Below are positions 1 to 12,083 of a stretch of 64,000 nt of DNA, in pieces. The stretch is taken from the NCBI GenBank assembly GCA_033980235.1, contig CM067072.1, positions 15,416,933-15,480,932 on the forward strand, written 5' to 3'. Under the pieces are notes generated by a model, which did no database searches, was not told the DNA's origin, and saw only the letters and a list, made by a program, of their open reading frames with translations. Source of the DNA: Diadema setosum. Lineage: Eukaryota; Echinodermata; Echinoidea; Diadematoida; Diadematidae. Both the position numbers and the translations under genes were made by a program. Numbering within the stretch: position 1 is the first letter of the stretch; each line of letters opens with the position of its first letter.

Positions 1-550
1 CCCATTCGCGTAGAAGAAATTAATGTTTTTCAAACTCCCGGAAGTTCATTGACCCTGCCTATGACCTTTGACCTAGAGCTGACCTTCAACTACCCAAGGG
101 ACATTTACCAGCCAAGTTTGGTCACAAACAGACATATGGATCAAAAGTTATGAGCCATAATTGAAGCGCGCCGTGAAAACTTAACATTGGGCCCTAAAAG
201 TTTGTTGACTCCTGTCTGTGACCTTTGACCTTGTGATGAACTTCAACTCCTCAAGGGACATCTATCATCCAAGTTTGGTTACAAACGGACATAGGGATCA
301 AAAGTTATGAGCCATAATTGAAGCGCACCATAAAATTTTAACATTGGACCCTAAAGTTCATTGACCCCTGCCTGTGACCTTTGACCTTGAGGTGACCTTC
401 ATGTTTGGTAAAATATGCAACTTAGTACAACCACTCCTCCCTCCAAGTTTGATTGAAATTAAAGTCCTCAGTAGAGAGTTATTAAAGTTTTTGTAGCGTT
501 ACGGACGGACGACGGATGGACAGACGCCGCAGGCGATCCCTTAGTCTCCC
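1..550. repeat. Tandem repeat unit rich in TGACCTTTGACC with adjoining GGAC microsatellite
   Basis: Two and a half copies of a roughly 163-base unit are visible. The phrase beginning GGGACAT and CCAAGTTTGGT recurs near 100 and 262, and the TGACCTTTGACCTT core recurs near 62, 220 and 375. The block ends in a short ACGGACGG run near 502-515. It looks like the end of a longer interspersed repeat of the same style as those at 33.8 kb, 39.3 kb and 54.3 kb. It lies in an HCCS intron or beyond. No coding exon is seen here. Confidence 0.75.
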
Positions 551-707
551 CTCACCTCCGATGGGCTCGACAAAAATGACTGCCCAATCCAGCTACAAAG
601 GCAATGAGTAATGATATCCTTTCATTATTACGCCAGACTTGTATTTCATGAAAACTGCTATCCATGCATGATACATGGAGACGCAAAGGACAAAGAAGGG
701 ATCTTAC

Positions 708-982
708 TTTGCATGGAGCGCCTCCCACTTCAGCACCTCCTGCCACGCCTGCTCGTTGTTGGCGTTGTGGATGCGGATGATGTTGTTCATGTCCTCCTGC
801 TCGATTTCGTCGGGCTGCCAGCGCCACCCCTTCCTCAGCATGGCGTTCCAGAACATCTGTGCGGAGGGGTAGACCCAGTTCTCGCCCTCCTTGGCGTGGG
901 CTTTCGGGATGCTCGATGTCACGCGGTCCGTGGAGAGGGAGAAAGGCTGGTCTGGGGCCGGCCTCTGGTTTGGTGGAGGCAT
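708..982 (-). CDS. HCCS: HCCS coding exon 2 (holocytochrome c synthase)
   Basis: This exon encodes about 91 residues of holocytochrome c synthase, the intermembrane-space enzyme that attaches heme covalently to cytochromes c and c1. It opens at [14 protein letters not shown], the conserved junction of the variable N-terminus with the catalytic region, and continues through [15 protein letters not shown] and [14 protein letters not shown] to KWEALHA. The His of the IRIHN motif corresponds, from family knowledge, to the heme-ligating His of the human enzyme (His154). The acceptor is ATAG just upstream of ATG at 982 and the donor is GTAAGA at 707-702, so the exon ends in phase 2. It joins exon 1 in phase 0. 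About 90 further C-terminal residues are expected beyond the left edge. Confidence 0.95.
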
Positions 983-3224
983 CTATCGTGAATGGCAGAG
1001 GGGGGAAGACACATACAGTCCCATTCTGATAAATCAGGATTCTGTTAAGGCCCTATGGACAGCAGCTTTTCTAAGATGTTATGGCATACAATGCAAGATC
1101 AGAGCCAGGTTAATCCTCGCTAAGTCATCACTACAGACCTCAAACCTGGCCACTTTGTACTCTACACTGGATCAACAGGGCAAGCATAAAATGAGAATCC
1201 AATTGACATTCTTTTGAATTCAAGCTGTGTCTAATTCACAGCTTTGTTCATTATCTTGTAGTCATACAAACAGCAATATTTTTTTTTAAATTAAACAGCA
1301 ATATCACTCAATATTTCATTGAAGTTGACTATGATAATATGATAAACAGAGAGTAATACAAAGACACTAGGTAGTAGAAGTGTTATCAAAATCTGGCATA
1401 AAATAAGAAATGTTAGGAGATTTGTTATTTCATGTGGATTATTCAACAGTGATTGGTCAGAATCCTAAATCCCATGCAAAATTAGATGTGACCTCACCTT
1501 GTCTCTCATTAACGTGTACATGTCTTCACTTAACTTAGTCTTCTGTTTTAGGATGACGACACAAAGCTATACGTAAATTGTACCCTTCACATCAAATCAT
1601 CAAGTAAGCAATGCAATGCTGTTACATTGTGGGAATGATGATTGCTAGACTACTGACCAAAAACAAATAAATAAAATGTTATTAACATTTATGTGTAGTC
1701 AAAAGTGGAAGAGCTTGCATGCAATGGTATCATCTCTTCCATTCCACCTACGTAGCTGTGAAGAATATCACTGCTTTGCTAAGAAAAGGGAAAGTATAAA
1801 CATGTTTTATCAGGTACAGTGTATTCTCATTCAAACATGTTTTATCAGGTACAGTGTATTCTCATTCCATGTCCAATTTTGATGAAACTTGTAAGTGCTG
1901 TCAGTCTATTTGTTTGCTTGTTTGTTTCTTTGGTTTTTGGGTGTGTTGTGTTTTTTTTTTTGTCACCAGTCATTTCAGTGATCTTGAATATAGTATTGAA
2001 TTGAACCCTACCTACAGGCCATCACATATATTTGTGGAGACTGTTGCAATGTTCATAATTCTTGAAATACAACTCTCTCTCTCTCTGATTTGGAACACTG
2101 TGTATTGGAAAAAGGCTGAAACAAACACAGATCTACGATCTTACAGAGTACCAGCATCTTGTTAGGTGGACTGAAAAAATAGGGGTGGGCCTGCCTTTTT
2201 AAGAAAATGCAGGTAAGTCATAAACTTTGGAGTCATACTGTCTTAAAATGATAATTTTTTTTTTTTCATAATATGCAAAGACACCAAAAGCTCAGAAATA
2301 AAGCTGTTCATTTTCATCAAATGATAATTTATGAAATCTACAGCCACTGAAAGTAAGATTATTTTGTGACACAAAAAGTCTGCCCAAACTTTCAAAAGGA
2401 AGCATAAAATGTCTTGGAAAAGAGAGGAGTAGCAATAGAAACTTATAAATGCATTGTATCAATTAAAGAATGAACTGTTGCCTCAGCTTTTCTACTGGAT
2501 GCACACTTGCCATTCCCTCTCCTGGGTATGTCTATAAGCACTGAGCTGTCTGCACATGGCAGTCAAATAAATGTGGGGACCTGTCTTCTATTTTGCAGTA
2601 ACCTCGGATACACTATTGGTCCGTCTGTCTGTCTGCTTGTTTGTCTAGTTGCCGTTTGGTCATGAAAAGTTGATGGCAACTTTTCTCAAAATTCATAATT
2701 GTCTTTGTACTTTCTTCTTTGCACATTGTATTACAGTACTGTGAATTAGACATGTATGTTCATTGTGATGGCATTCGATCGAACGGCTCTTTTAGCGCAA
2801 ATTTTGTGTACTTGTGAACTTTGTAAGTGGCCATTATGAATGATCATTATGAAATCATTACAAAACTCACAATGAGAAAACCTTGGGACCTGTGCTGTAA
2901 TACTGTTCTCATGTCCATTTAGAGTGAGTACATGTGTAGGGTACTGTAAAAGTGGAAATTTTCGCCGTGTTGAAATTTTCGCGCATTTCGCGCAAACCAG
3001 AAACTAGCGCGAAAATAAAAGCACGCGAATATTTTTGCATGCCATGTACATGTTCCAGTGGTTGCTGTCTTGATTCCGCAGAATTAAAAACACGCGAAAT
3101 TCTTCTCACCCGGAAAAGCATGAAAAATTAGTTGCGTGAAAATATCCACTTTAACAGTATAAGCTGATCATCATCACTAGATAGGCATTCAACTTTCCAT
3201 GAGTTGGTACATTAGTGAACTCAC
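983..3224 (-). other. HCCS intron 1
   Basis: The 2.2-kb intron between the two HCCS coding exons is AT-rich. It holds a CGCG-rich TA-flanked element (2944-3158) and a short direct repeat around the phrase CATGTTTTATCAGGTACAG near 1801 and 1835. No further coding exon was found. Confidence 0.8.
2944..3158. mobile_element. CGCG-rich MITE, TA-flanked, copy 1
   Basis: Terminal inverted repeats CTGTAAAAGTGG and CCACTTTAACAG are each flanked by TA, as expected for a Tc1/mariner-type element. The interior is rich in TTTTCGCG and CGCGAAAAT. It is closely related to the copy at 48536-48748. Confidence 0.8.
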
Positions 3225-3560
3225 CCTATTCAGGGGGTCAATGTCATCTGTCTTGCTGTCCACCATGAGTGTATTGGAACCCCCAGACATGGGGCACTCG
3301 CTGACTGCTTGCTTCCCTGACTGGTGCATGGGGCACTCTGATGGTATAGCACCTGTGCTGGTGGCAGTGGCATCTTTGGCAGGGGACTTGTGCATGGGGC
3401 ATCCTGCGGGTGCATTCTTTGTTACTGGTGGAGCAGCAGCCTCTGCCCCTCCTTTGTGCATGGGGCACTCTGAAGGAGGGGATGACGCACCCGTGGTGGA
3501 TGGCAGACTCGCGACGCTGGCGGCTTGGACCGTTTGAGACGAGGACCAGACTCCTCCCAT
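3225..3560 (-). CDS. HCCS: HCCS coding exon 1, N-terminus with four CPM heme-regulatory motifs
   Basis: This exon encodes residues 1-112 of holocytochrome c synthase. The N-terminus is Ala/Ser/Pro-rich and carries four Cys-Pro motifs: three CPMH and one CPMS, at about residues 33, 54, 78 and 91. CP motifs of this kind are heme-regulatory motifs in the family; the human protein has fewer. The exon ends DDIDPLNR before donor GTGAGT and joins exon 2 at MPPPNQ, matching the family sequence order. The start Met at 3560 is the first in frame and gives a typical MG beginning. The predicted protein is mitochondrial, though no classical presequence is needed in this family. Confidence 0.93.
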
Positions 3561-4240
3561 GTCTCACTACTTCTGTTTATGTTCCTCCAAGATCAAAGCC
3601 TCCTCTTGAATGCCAAGCTCTGCAGAGATATCAAAACAATGGGTGAATTAACATTAATAAAAGCTGAGTACATTGTACATTGTACTATCGAATGGATGTC
3701 AGTGTCATCACAGTGTACAGGCTGCCAGGCCCAGGATTCGAGGAATGCATGTAAACGGTTTATGTTATCACATCAATACCTTTTCAGCCTCACCGATCAG
3801 GAACTACAGGGCTGCCAACTTTCACGCATTACCTGTGAGACTCACACATTTTGACCAAATCTCATGCTCGCACGCTGATCAAACATCATCTCACGCACAG
3901 AGAGAGAGAAACAAATCACAGAGGTTTTGATACACCCGTGCATGCAAAACTCCACCTCCGCATCGATCTTCAACGCAGTCGAGTTCATTTCACCCGTATC
4001 GATATCGTTAGGCTGGTTTACCGCGCTGATCATAGATTAAACAATTTGATTGGCAGTCATCGATGGTCATACAGTGTACCTGAGAGAAACGTGCTCGCGC
4101 TCCAAGTCCAACCATCGTCCCAACCAGTGAATGTTGTACATTAGATATTACATGCTAATTATTGCTATTGCACAGCCCGCTGGCAAAAACCCAAAACTGA
4201 AAAGTGCTATGCCGTTACGCCGTTACAGTCTGGTCTTTAC
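3561..4240. other. Upstream flank of HCCS, no feature seen
   Basis: Probable HCCS 5' UTR or intron next to the start codon, followed by unremarkable sequence. I see no coding exon. Confidence 0.4.
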
Positions 4241-4613
4241 ATATATCGCATGCACGCACGTTCGATTTCAGCTAACTTACTGATTAACCATAAAGAACTT
4301 GTAAAGTTGTAAGTGGCCAACAGAGGTTTCATCACCAATTTTTACATAAGTGCTCATTTTAAGTATACTGAAAAAAAATTACTTTCTTCAGTATGCTCCA
4401 AATACGCAAAATAGCTCCCTATCCTATGCATATATCGCATGCACGCACGTTCGATTTCAGCTAACTTACTGATTAACCATAAAGAACTTGTAAAGTTGTA
4501 AGTGGCCAACAGAGGTTTCATCACCAATTTTTACATAAGTGCTCATTTTAAGTATACTGAAAAAAAAATTACTTTCTTCAGTATGCTCCAAATACGCAAA
4601 ATAGCTCCCTATC
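4241..4613. repeat. Near-identical 187-bp tandem duplication
   Basis: The block beginning at CATATATCGCATGCACGCAC (about 4242) recurs at about 4429 and both copies run to AGCTCCCTATC. Differences are limited to one extra A in an A-run and a few bases at the join. The very low divergence indicates a recent duplication. Confidence 0.9.
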
Positions 4614-5138
4614 GTCTGAGGGCCAGGGGGGACACCCCCTCCTACACACATGTCACACCCACCCTCCTCCCCGCTTGGTTGCTCCACTCCCTTGTTGGGC
4701 TCGGTTGCTTCACTCCCAGTCGAAGATCCAGGAATTCCGTAAAGGGGGAGCACAAAAAATATTTCCAATAACTTCTGGTAAATTACTAATGTGCATGTGT
4801 TTAGTCATGTTAGTGGTACTAGTGTCTACTAAGTACTACTACTACTAGTGGCGGGACTCTAAGTCTCTAGATCGGCTCGGCTTTACATTAAAGGGGGCGC
4901 ACATGCCCCCTTTCATTTTTCCTTTCTGTCTCTTTCTTTTATTTTCCAAACATTTAAAAGGAGGAGCCCGGTGCACCCCTCCCCCCTTGCCTTGGCCTTG
5001 TGGCTTGGATCCACCACACGTACTGGCTCCCTCACAAATATCTCACTCTCACCTGTCAGACAATGTTGGCAGCCCTGAACTTTTATCTTTGTAAAGTTAC
5101 TCATGAGTCATAGATGGTACTTACTGTACAATTATAAG
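4614..5138. repeat. Fragments of a GGATCCAGGAATTCCG repeat and C-rich sequence
   Basis: The phrase GATCCAGGAATTCCGTAA at about 4727 is shared with the inverted-repeat element at 11830. A further stretch (about 4888-4990) with GGGGGCGCACATGCCCCCTTT and a C-rich end looks like a diverged relative. Boundaries are unclear. Confidence 0.45.
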
Positions 5139-5145
5139 TTGGCAT

Positions 5146-5410
5146 ACTCGTGAAATAGGCCCCACCACTGCGTATCCGTACAAATACTACGGCGGCTCGC
5201 CTGTTTATACTCGTGAATTCAGCCCCACCGTGTGGCGTTCATCGGTAGATAAGCACGGCGGTGGGGCTTTCTTCCACAGTATAATACTCGTGAATACGGC
5301 CCCACCAAACGGGGTTTACGCGAGATACATACGGCGGTGGGGCCGATTTCCACAGCATAGCATCGCACGGGTGCACGCGCACTGCGGTGGGGCCTATTTC
5401 ACGATTTTGC
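5146..5410. repeat. Ladder of hairpins built on TACTCGTGAA / GGCCCCACC / GGTGGGGCC
   Basis: TACTCGTGAA recurs near 5146, 5209 and 5287, each followed by a CCCCACC block and then by a complementary GGTGGGG block (near 5260, 5335 and 5389). The outer pair, TCGTGAAATAGGCCCCACC and its complement near 5391-5408, makes the whole region one imperfect palindrome with smaller hairpins inside. Confidence 0.8.
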
Positions 5411-5829
5411 CTATAAGTTTATGTTAGATCTCTTGAGACTCGTCACTTGTTGAGTGTTAGGGCCTACACTTTCTAATTCTTTTCCAACATTTGGGGACAA
5501 AGTCTAACGTTAGACTCAGAGTTTGATCGAGACAACGTCAACGATGATGCCAAACAACGTCAACGATGATGCCAAACAAGACTGAATGAAACTGAAAGAG
5601 TGAATCGAATGGTTAGTTCTATAAAATTACATAAAATGCTAACAATAGCCCGACCAGACGCCGTGCACTAGCAACACTTGTGTAAAGTTTTAACGTTTTA
5701 ATACAGCGACAGGGCTGTGTATAATAAAATGCATGACTTAAATAATAATGTGAAACTTCCACAATACATGAATGCAATAGGTCCTATATCATCATCACGA
5801 TTATAAATAGGCAAAACAACAAGCGAGAT

Positions 5830-6290
5830 GGTACTTACTCTGAATATCTATGCTCTTTTCGACGCAGAAAGTACAAATTAGGCGCAGAAAACGAGTCTAG
5901 CAGAAGAGTTAAGCAACACATGTAATGTAGCTAAGTTGCGTTGAATGTGGCGGACGTCGCGTTTGTGTTGCATAACTTGTCTGTTCCTTTTTCGCAGGCG
6001 AGAAAGCGCCGCAAGTCTGCGGATGTGAGTACAGAGCAAGCGCCTCCTGATATAACATGTGTGAGCCGAACGCGAACGAGCCGAATGACCTCAGTGTCCG
6101 ACGGAGGCAGTTCATTCGTCAGTACTGGTGGATACGTGCGCTATGAGGGCTTACTCTCGATTTTGCGCAATACGCTGGGGGCATGTTTCGGGGCCATTTT
6201 AGTAAGCAAATCGCTGAGATTCTCACAAGCGTATTACGGATTTCTGCCTCGCTTTCAACAGAGGAATAAATGTATTTAGGACCTAGTTTT
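5830..6290. promoter_or_regulatory. CpG-containing segment, possible promoter or 5' non-coding exon
   Basis: This segment is richer in CG dinucleotides than its surroundings. On the minus strand a stretch ending in GTAAGTACC at about 5840 could be a non-coding first exon of HCCS with a strong donor; on the plus strand it could feed SMIM15. This is a positional guess. There is no recognisable protein in the 112-residue plus-strand frame here. Confidence 0.3.
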
Positions 6291-6482
6291 GTCACAGAGA
6301 AGTATCATTCCTGCAAAGCACAAAATAGAATAGAAGACAAGCTCTTTGTTTTACAATCTATAACCCCTCAAAGTGCGATGCTGTTTGTGTTGTCTGAAGT
6401 CTGAACGGGGGTAATCACATCAGAGCCCCAAGCTTTCCTATTATTATTTTTTCTTTTTAATTTTATAAGGCCTAATCTGAAT

Positions 6483-6615
6483 TCTTCTTCTTCTTCTTCT
6501 TCTTCTTTTTCTTCTTCTTCTTCTTCTTCTTCTTCTTCTTCTTCTTCTTCTTCTTCTTTTTCTTCTTCTTCTTCTTCTTCTTCTTCTTCTTCTTCTTCTT
6601 CTTCTTCTTCTCCTT
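6483..6615. repeat. TTC/CTT microsatellite
   Basis: About 130 bases of nearly pure TTC repeat. The acidic and basic homopolymer reading frames across it are artefacts. Confidence 0.95.
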
Positions 6616-6799
6616 CTTCGCCCTCTCTTTTGGACGTGAAGGGAATTTTGATTCCAACTCTCCCCCTCTCTCTCGTCTCCAAGTTGCCTTCCTCTTTTGG
6701 CCGTGGAGCAGGCCCCTGGGAGCAACTTTTTTCACAGGGGTGCTGAACCCCTGACCCAGCTGTTCGGTTGCCGGACCATATTAGCAGCGTTTCAGTATA

Positions 6800-9000
6800 T
6801 GGGGGGGGGGGGGGGGGACAGGGGAGGTGAAGGGAGGAGATGGAGACATCGAAACGAGGGTGAGAAAGCCCTCTACCACACAAGGAAACTTTTGCATCTT
6901 TTAATTCTACAATCTTGTGCACACTTTATGTAGTAAATTTTGAAATTTTTCAAAAAAAAAAGTGAATACTCGTGGACTATGTTTCATGAATGAAATGTTG
7001 TTGAACGAGGTATCTGTTATCTCTTGATCGGTGTGTGGGTCTTTCACTTTGTATACCAAGGTAAGTCCATGAAAGAGGGAGGGTGTGGGAGGGGGTATGC
7101 CACTCCCACACTGGAGAGATTTTGAGTTTTCATACCTAAAATTCAGCGATCTGGTGCACGCTTTTGGTGAAATTTCTTTAAAAAGTATTAAAAAAAATAA
7201 CCACAGAAATGTAAATGACCATTACATCGGGTTACAATCAACTCTTGTTCTGTGTGTGTGTCATCACCGTGAGGGGTATCCCCTCCCACACTGGAGAGAT
7301 TTTGAATTTTCATACCTGAAATCCAGCGATCTGGTGCACACTTTCGGTGAATTTTTTTTTTAAAAGTATGAAAATAAAATATTCACAGAAATGTGAATGA
7401 CCGATAAATCGGGTTACAATCAACTCTTGTTCCGCGTGTGTGTCATCACCGTGAGGGGTATCCCCTCCCACACTGGAGAGATTTTGAATTTTCATACCTG
7501 AAATCCAGCGATCTGGTGCACACTTTTGGTGAATTTTTTAAAAAAGTATGAAAAATAATTATTCACAGAAATGTGAATGACCATTAACGACGGAGCTTTT
7601 GCATTTTTAGAATTGAAATACAATGTACAACGATCCGATGCAAATTCTAGGTGGAATATCCTTGAATTTGTATCAGACAAGTGTACTAAGTCATCTATGG
7701 AGGGAGACCAAGCGGGGGAAGGATGTGGGAGGGTGTATCCCCTCCTACATGAGAGAGTTTTTGCATCTTTATGATTGTGATTCAAAGATGTGGAATTTCT
7801 GGCGCACACTTTTTATTTAATATGTAACGTAATGTAGCTATAATCAATGCAAGGGGTGGGGGCTAATACAGCAAGGGGGAGGGTTTTGGAAGGGGTTGTC
7901 CCCTAACCCCTCCCGTTCGAGAGAGCCTTTGTATTCTAATTAAGGATTGAAATGAAAATATATTGTCTCTACACAATTATAGTAATTTATGATTGAGTAT
8001 TTGAAAAACTGTCAAACAAAGAAGCATAAGCCTACTAAATGTAGTAGGGAAATAGAGGTAAACTGAGAGAGAATATCCCCTTCCCACATTATGGAACTTT
8101 TGGATTTGTTTGAATTGAAGTGACAGATCTGGTGCGCACTTTTTGATGAAATATTCAGAAAGTGTCGATCTCAAAAGTCTACTAAGTGTATGGAAGTTGG
8201 CCTAACGGGGAAGAATGTGGAAGGGGGTATCCCTCCCACACTAAGGCATATTCCATTTTCAGAACTGAAATTAAATGATCTTGTGCACTTTTGGTGAAAT
8301 ATCTGGACAGTTTCTATAAAAAAGCAAGAAATTTTTCCGCATTGTGGGGATTTTTTTTTGAGGGGGGATGGAGAGGGTGGGGGCAAAGTGATGTGTTGGC
8401 ATAGCTCCCATCCAATATTTCTATTCCTGGATTGATGCTATTTGATACGAGGAAACTGTGTCATTTTTAGAATCCAATTGACATTATCTAGCAAACACAT
8501 TTTGGTGGAATTTGGGAAAATATCAATCCACAAAGTGTAGAATACTACTACGTCTATGGAGGGGGAACTAAGCAGGGAAATGGTTTCTATAGGGCCTAAA
8601 CGAAAGGAGGATATTATATTCCCACACGAGGGCACTTTTGCATTTTTTTTTGAACTGAAATGACATATCTTTTGATGAAAGAATCATTCGGAGATATGTC
8701 AATCTCATGGGAAAGGACCAAAGGGAAAATCTCCGACATTCCAAAAATCATCGGGGGGGGGGGGGGGTTATATCGTGGCAACTGCCCCGCACCCCTGCAT
8801 ACGAGGAAACTTTTGCATTTTTTCTACTCTAGAATAGAAAGGTACGCCACTTTGTGTGAAAGATTGGGACAGTGTCGAATAAAAAAAAAAAATCCACATC
8901 TTGGAAATTACTGGAGGGGGAGGGGGGAAATTATATGCTGCCCCCTCCATCGACACTCTCCTGAAGAGAGAACCGTCTTTTTAGAATTGAAATTCAGCAA
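6800..9000. repeat. 182-bp tandem repeat array with degenerate outliers
   Basis: Three clear copies of a 182-183-bp unit run from about 7097 to 7580. TCATCACCGTGAGGGGTATC recurs at about 7261 and 7443, and GGAGAGATTTTGA at 7112, 7294 and 7476. Degenerate relatives with the same order of phrases (a CCCTCCCACAC block, a TTTTGCATTTTTAGAATTGAAAT block, then a GGTGCACACTTTTGGTG block) continue to about 9000. Poly-G runs sit near 6800 and 8755. Confidence 0.8.
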
Positions 9001-9144
9001 TCTATAGTGAGCCCTTCAGGTAGCATGTTTTTTGAAAAAGATCAGTAGAAAAGTAGGAAAAGTAAAATATCCACGGACAATGCACATTTTGGGTGGGATA
9101 TTTGGACAATTTTCTATCGAAGTAAAAAAAACTTGCAATTTTCC

Positions 9145-9201
9145 CTGTAAAAGATAAAAGTTGGGGGTGCAAAAGCACCCCCAACTTTTATTTTTCACAG
9201 G
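9145..9201. repeat. Near-perfect hairpin, about 27-bp arms
   Basis: CCTGTAAAAGATAAAAGTTG then GGGGTGC is followed after AAAA by GCACCCC and CAACTTTTATTTTTCACAGG. A second GGGGTGC/GCACCCC pair follows at about 9230-9250. It could fold as a long cruciform or RNA hairpin. Confidence 0.85.
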
Positions 9202-9835
9202 GGTGCTATGACCCCCTGCTCAAAAAGTCAGGGGTGCTGCAGCACCCCCAGCACCCCCGGCTCCCAGGGGCTTGCCGTGGAGCAGCTGCATGCAGTGGCG
9301 GATCTATTTCGTCCAGGTGGGGCGCACCGGAAATTGAAACCGGATTGAAACAAAAATGGAATATTTCCCCAACAGTACTGGCGCACCGCAGAATTTCAGA
9401 TCTGAAAATGCCAAATCTCTCTCGTGTGCATATGGGAGGGGTATATATCCCCCCCCCCCCACACGTTTCTCTGAATGTAGTTTGTCTTGCTTTTTTGAAT
9501 GAAACAAAAATCGAATACTTCACCATAGAGTGTACCAGTATATCTCTGAATTTCAAGTCTCAAAATGCATAAATCTCCCTCGCGTGAGTATTCCCCTTCC
9601 ACACTCTCCCCCGCACATTATTCCCTGAATAATCTTTCTTACTTTTTTGACACAGACGTGACAGAAAATAATCTAATATAGGTTTTTCGTCCATCTTCGC
9701 ACCTTTAAAAATCGATTTCAATTTTTTTTTATTCAAATTCTCCCCAAGAAGCACACAGGATACAAATTTTCAGTAATTCAATAGAAATACTGCCTGGGAC
9801 ATATTTATTGATATTTCTCTTGAGCAAGCCAATAG
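9201..9835. other. Degenerate repeat sequence, no gene
   Basis: Poly-C and GGGGTGC blocks and diverged copies of the phrases in the 182-bp array (for example TCTCTCGTGTGCATATGGGAGG). I see no coding exon. Confidence 0.4.
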
Positions 9836-11092
9836 ACTGTATGAAATTTTTGGGTATTTGTGTGGATAATTAATAAATTTTCGTGGAAAGACGATGTTAA
9901 TATTCTCCGTAAAACAATGTCACAAATATAGGTGTAATTAATAGACTGAAATATTTTTATCATCTTCCATACAAACTATGCTAACTCCAGTTTTATTTTA
10001 CCGTATATATGGAATTTTAGTGTGGGGCAACACGCATCAATTTCTTTTGGAAAACATTTTATTATTGTAAAAAAAAAAAGTCATTGAGAGTAATTTTCAA
10101 CTTAAATCCGGGTGCTCATACTGAGAATTTGTTTTGTGATAACAAATTATTAAAGACAAATGATTTATATTTATTTCAGTTGGATCCATGTTTAAATACA
10201 ATAATTAAAAAAAAATGTGACAAATATTTGATCAAACCTTTTTTCGCAATGATGCGGTACACAATATCCTGCTCGACGTTCCAGTGAATATCATTTGCCA
10301 TTACTACGAACAATTCTCGCCCAAAATACATTCGTTTTCACTGGCCCGAGGTTCTGGAACAGCCTTGATAATACTCTAAAAGATGCTCTGACTTTTCCTC
10401 CCTTCAAATCAAAACTGGAAAAAAGTTCTTTTGTCATCCTCACAAAAACAAACAAATAGATAAAAATTATGATTTTTTTTTCTTCATTTCATAAGAATAA
10501 ACAAATAAATAAATACATGATAAATATATATATATATATATATATTAATATTAAGAGTCTGTGTTTCATCATAGGCCAAATTTGTTTAGAATTTCAAGTC
10601 CTTACTCATGCCTTGGTGACATTTCAGATAACTGAATTGTAGACACTTGTTTTTGTTTCTCTCCCTTTCTTGTTATGCCCATCTTTAGTTTGTTTTCCCG
10701 CAGCCTGTTCAGTCCCTGCTTTCGTTCTTGTCCTTGTCATAGTCCTTTTTTCTGTTTGTTTCGCCTGACGTCACGATATCAAAATTTTCATACATGAAGT
10801 CCTTGACTGATCTTGAGATGCCCTAATCTCCTAGAGTAATTCACAAATTTTATAAGCTATGCATTTCTTGTGAATTCCTCTTTTCCATATAGAGTTACAA
10901 AATAAGATTGTATTGCTTACTTGTTTATTTATCTAAAAAACAATGTTGGTATTATCATACTGTATTTATGTTTTGTTGAGATTTATGTGATTCAAAGTTC
11001 CTCAAAATAGTAAGCGTTATGTATATTGCTTTGTATTACTTTATATGGAAATAAAATCATTTGAATTGAAATGAATTGAATTGAAATCCTGA
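9836..11092 (+). pseudogene. Decayed LINE (CR1/L2-like) 3' half
   Basis: Broken translations in several frames recover reverse-transcriptase C-terminal phrases: KFLGI-VDN near 9850, WGNTHQFLLENILLLQKK near 10025, RVIFNLNPGAHTENLF near 10085, and FWNSLDNTLKDALTFPPFKSKLEKS near 10355. The sequence ends in a GAATTGAAAT tandem tail (11058-11090), which is typical of CR1/L2-type elements. Multiple stops and frameshifts show it is an old copy. Confidence 0.75.
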
Positions 11093-11829
11093 CTCCAACT
11101 TAGTCATTGTCATCTTAATTCGTTTTCGTCAGCCATTTTCAAAGAGATTGCATTCAAATCGTCAATTGCTATTGAAATTCATCCCAGTCGCCCATCGACT
11201 GACACAAAGATCAACTTAGACTTTGTCACAATTTCATGAATTCAGTTTCAAAGAAATTACTCTATATAGTTAGATAAGTATTAGTCGTTTATTGTGAGAG
11301 CGAGCCAATTCTAAACCGGCATTATCTCACTTTCTCCCGGTATTCAGATCAGTAGACATTATTCCAAAAACCGTTTACTTTGACAATATTTATGGTAAAC
11401 AGAAAAAAAAAAGATAGTTGCGAACCTAAATCGCAGAAGTGGACCATAAAAAATCACGTTTCTAATCAAGACAGATTATTTAGAATCAAGGTGCCTTCCT
11501 ATAGGAAGACCTCGATTTAGGAATCTTGAGGTTGCACAGACTCCATCAGGGGGTCAACAATGGTCAATCGACATAATATTATCATGCATCTATATGTGTA
11601 TAAAACAAACATGGAAAATGGCAAAAAAAACAACAACAACGATGTCTCTTCATTTTCTTTTGATTAAAGCGGGCTTAGGTACATGTAAAATCATCTTTAA
11701 TCATGTTGTATGTGCCTGGAAACATGGATCTCTGTCTTCATTGTGTGTACAGTGTAATGTTCCCTGTGTGTACTCTGATATGGGTGTGTTATGCATGTGT
11801 GTGTTTATATGTATATTATAAGATATATA
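11093..11829. other. Unassigned spacer
   Basis: AT-rich sequence without a recognisable exon or repeat boundary. Confidence 0.4.
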
Positions 11830-11988
11830 CAGGGGCGGATCCAGGAATTCCGTAAGAGGTGGGGGTGGGGGCACCTTTAGGAAATTAAAGGGGTGCATGT
11901 GGCTCTCATTTTTTTTTCTTTTTATTTCTTTTGTTTTATCAAAAATGAAGGAAGGCGCGTCCGGTGCGCCCCACCAGGATCCGCACTG
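11830..11988. mobile_element. Short hAT-like inverted-repeat element
   Basis: The termini CAGGGGCGGATCCAGG and CCAGGATCCGCACTG are inverted repeats of a type common in hAT MITEs. A clean 8-bp target duplication is not visible, so the family call is tentative. It shares its left end with a fragment near 4727. Confidence 0.55.
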
Positions 11989-11999
11989 ATATGTGTGTG

Positions 12000-12035
12000 A
12001 GGGTGTGTATGTGTCTGTGTTTGTTTTTCTTTGTT

Positions 12036-12083
<48 letters not shown>

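Noticed and set aside
3199..3537. 112-residue plus-strand frame opposite HCCS exon 1
   Set aside because: It is the complement of a recognised coding exon, and its repeated CMGH phrases simply mirror the CPMH codons.
5941..6279. 112-residue plus-strand open frame
   Set aside because: No recognisable domain or splice structure; kept only as a possible promoter or UTR region.
6368..6922. Long minus-strand frames rich in Glu and Lys
   Set aside because: They are translations of the TTC microsatellite; there is no homology outside it.
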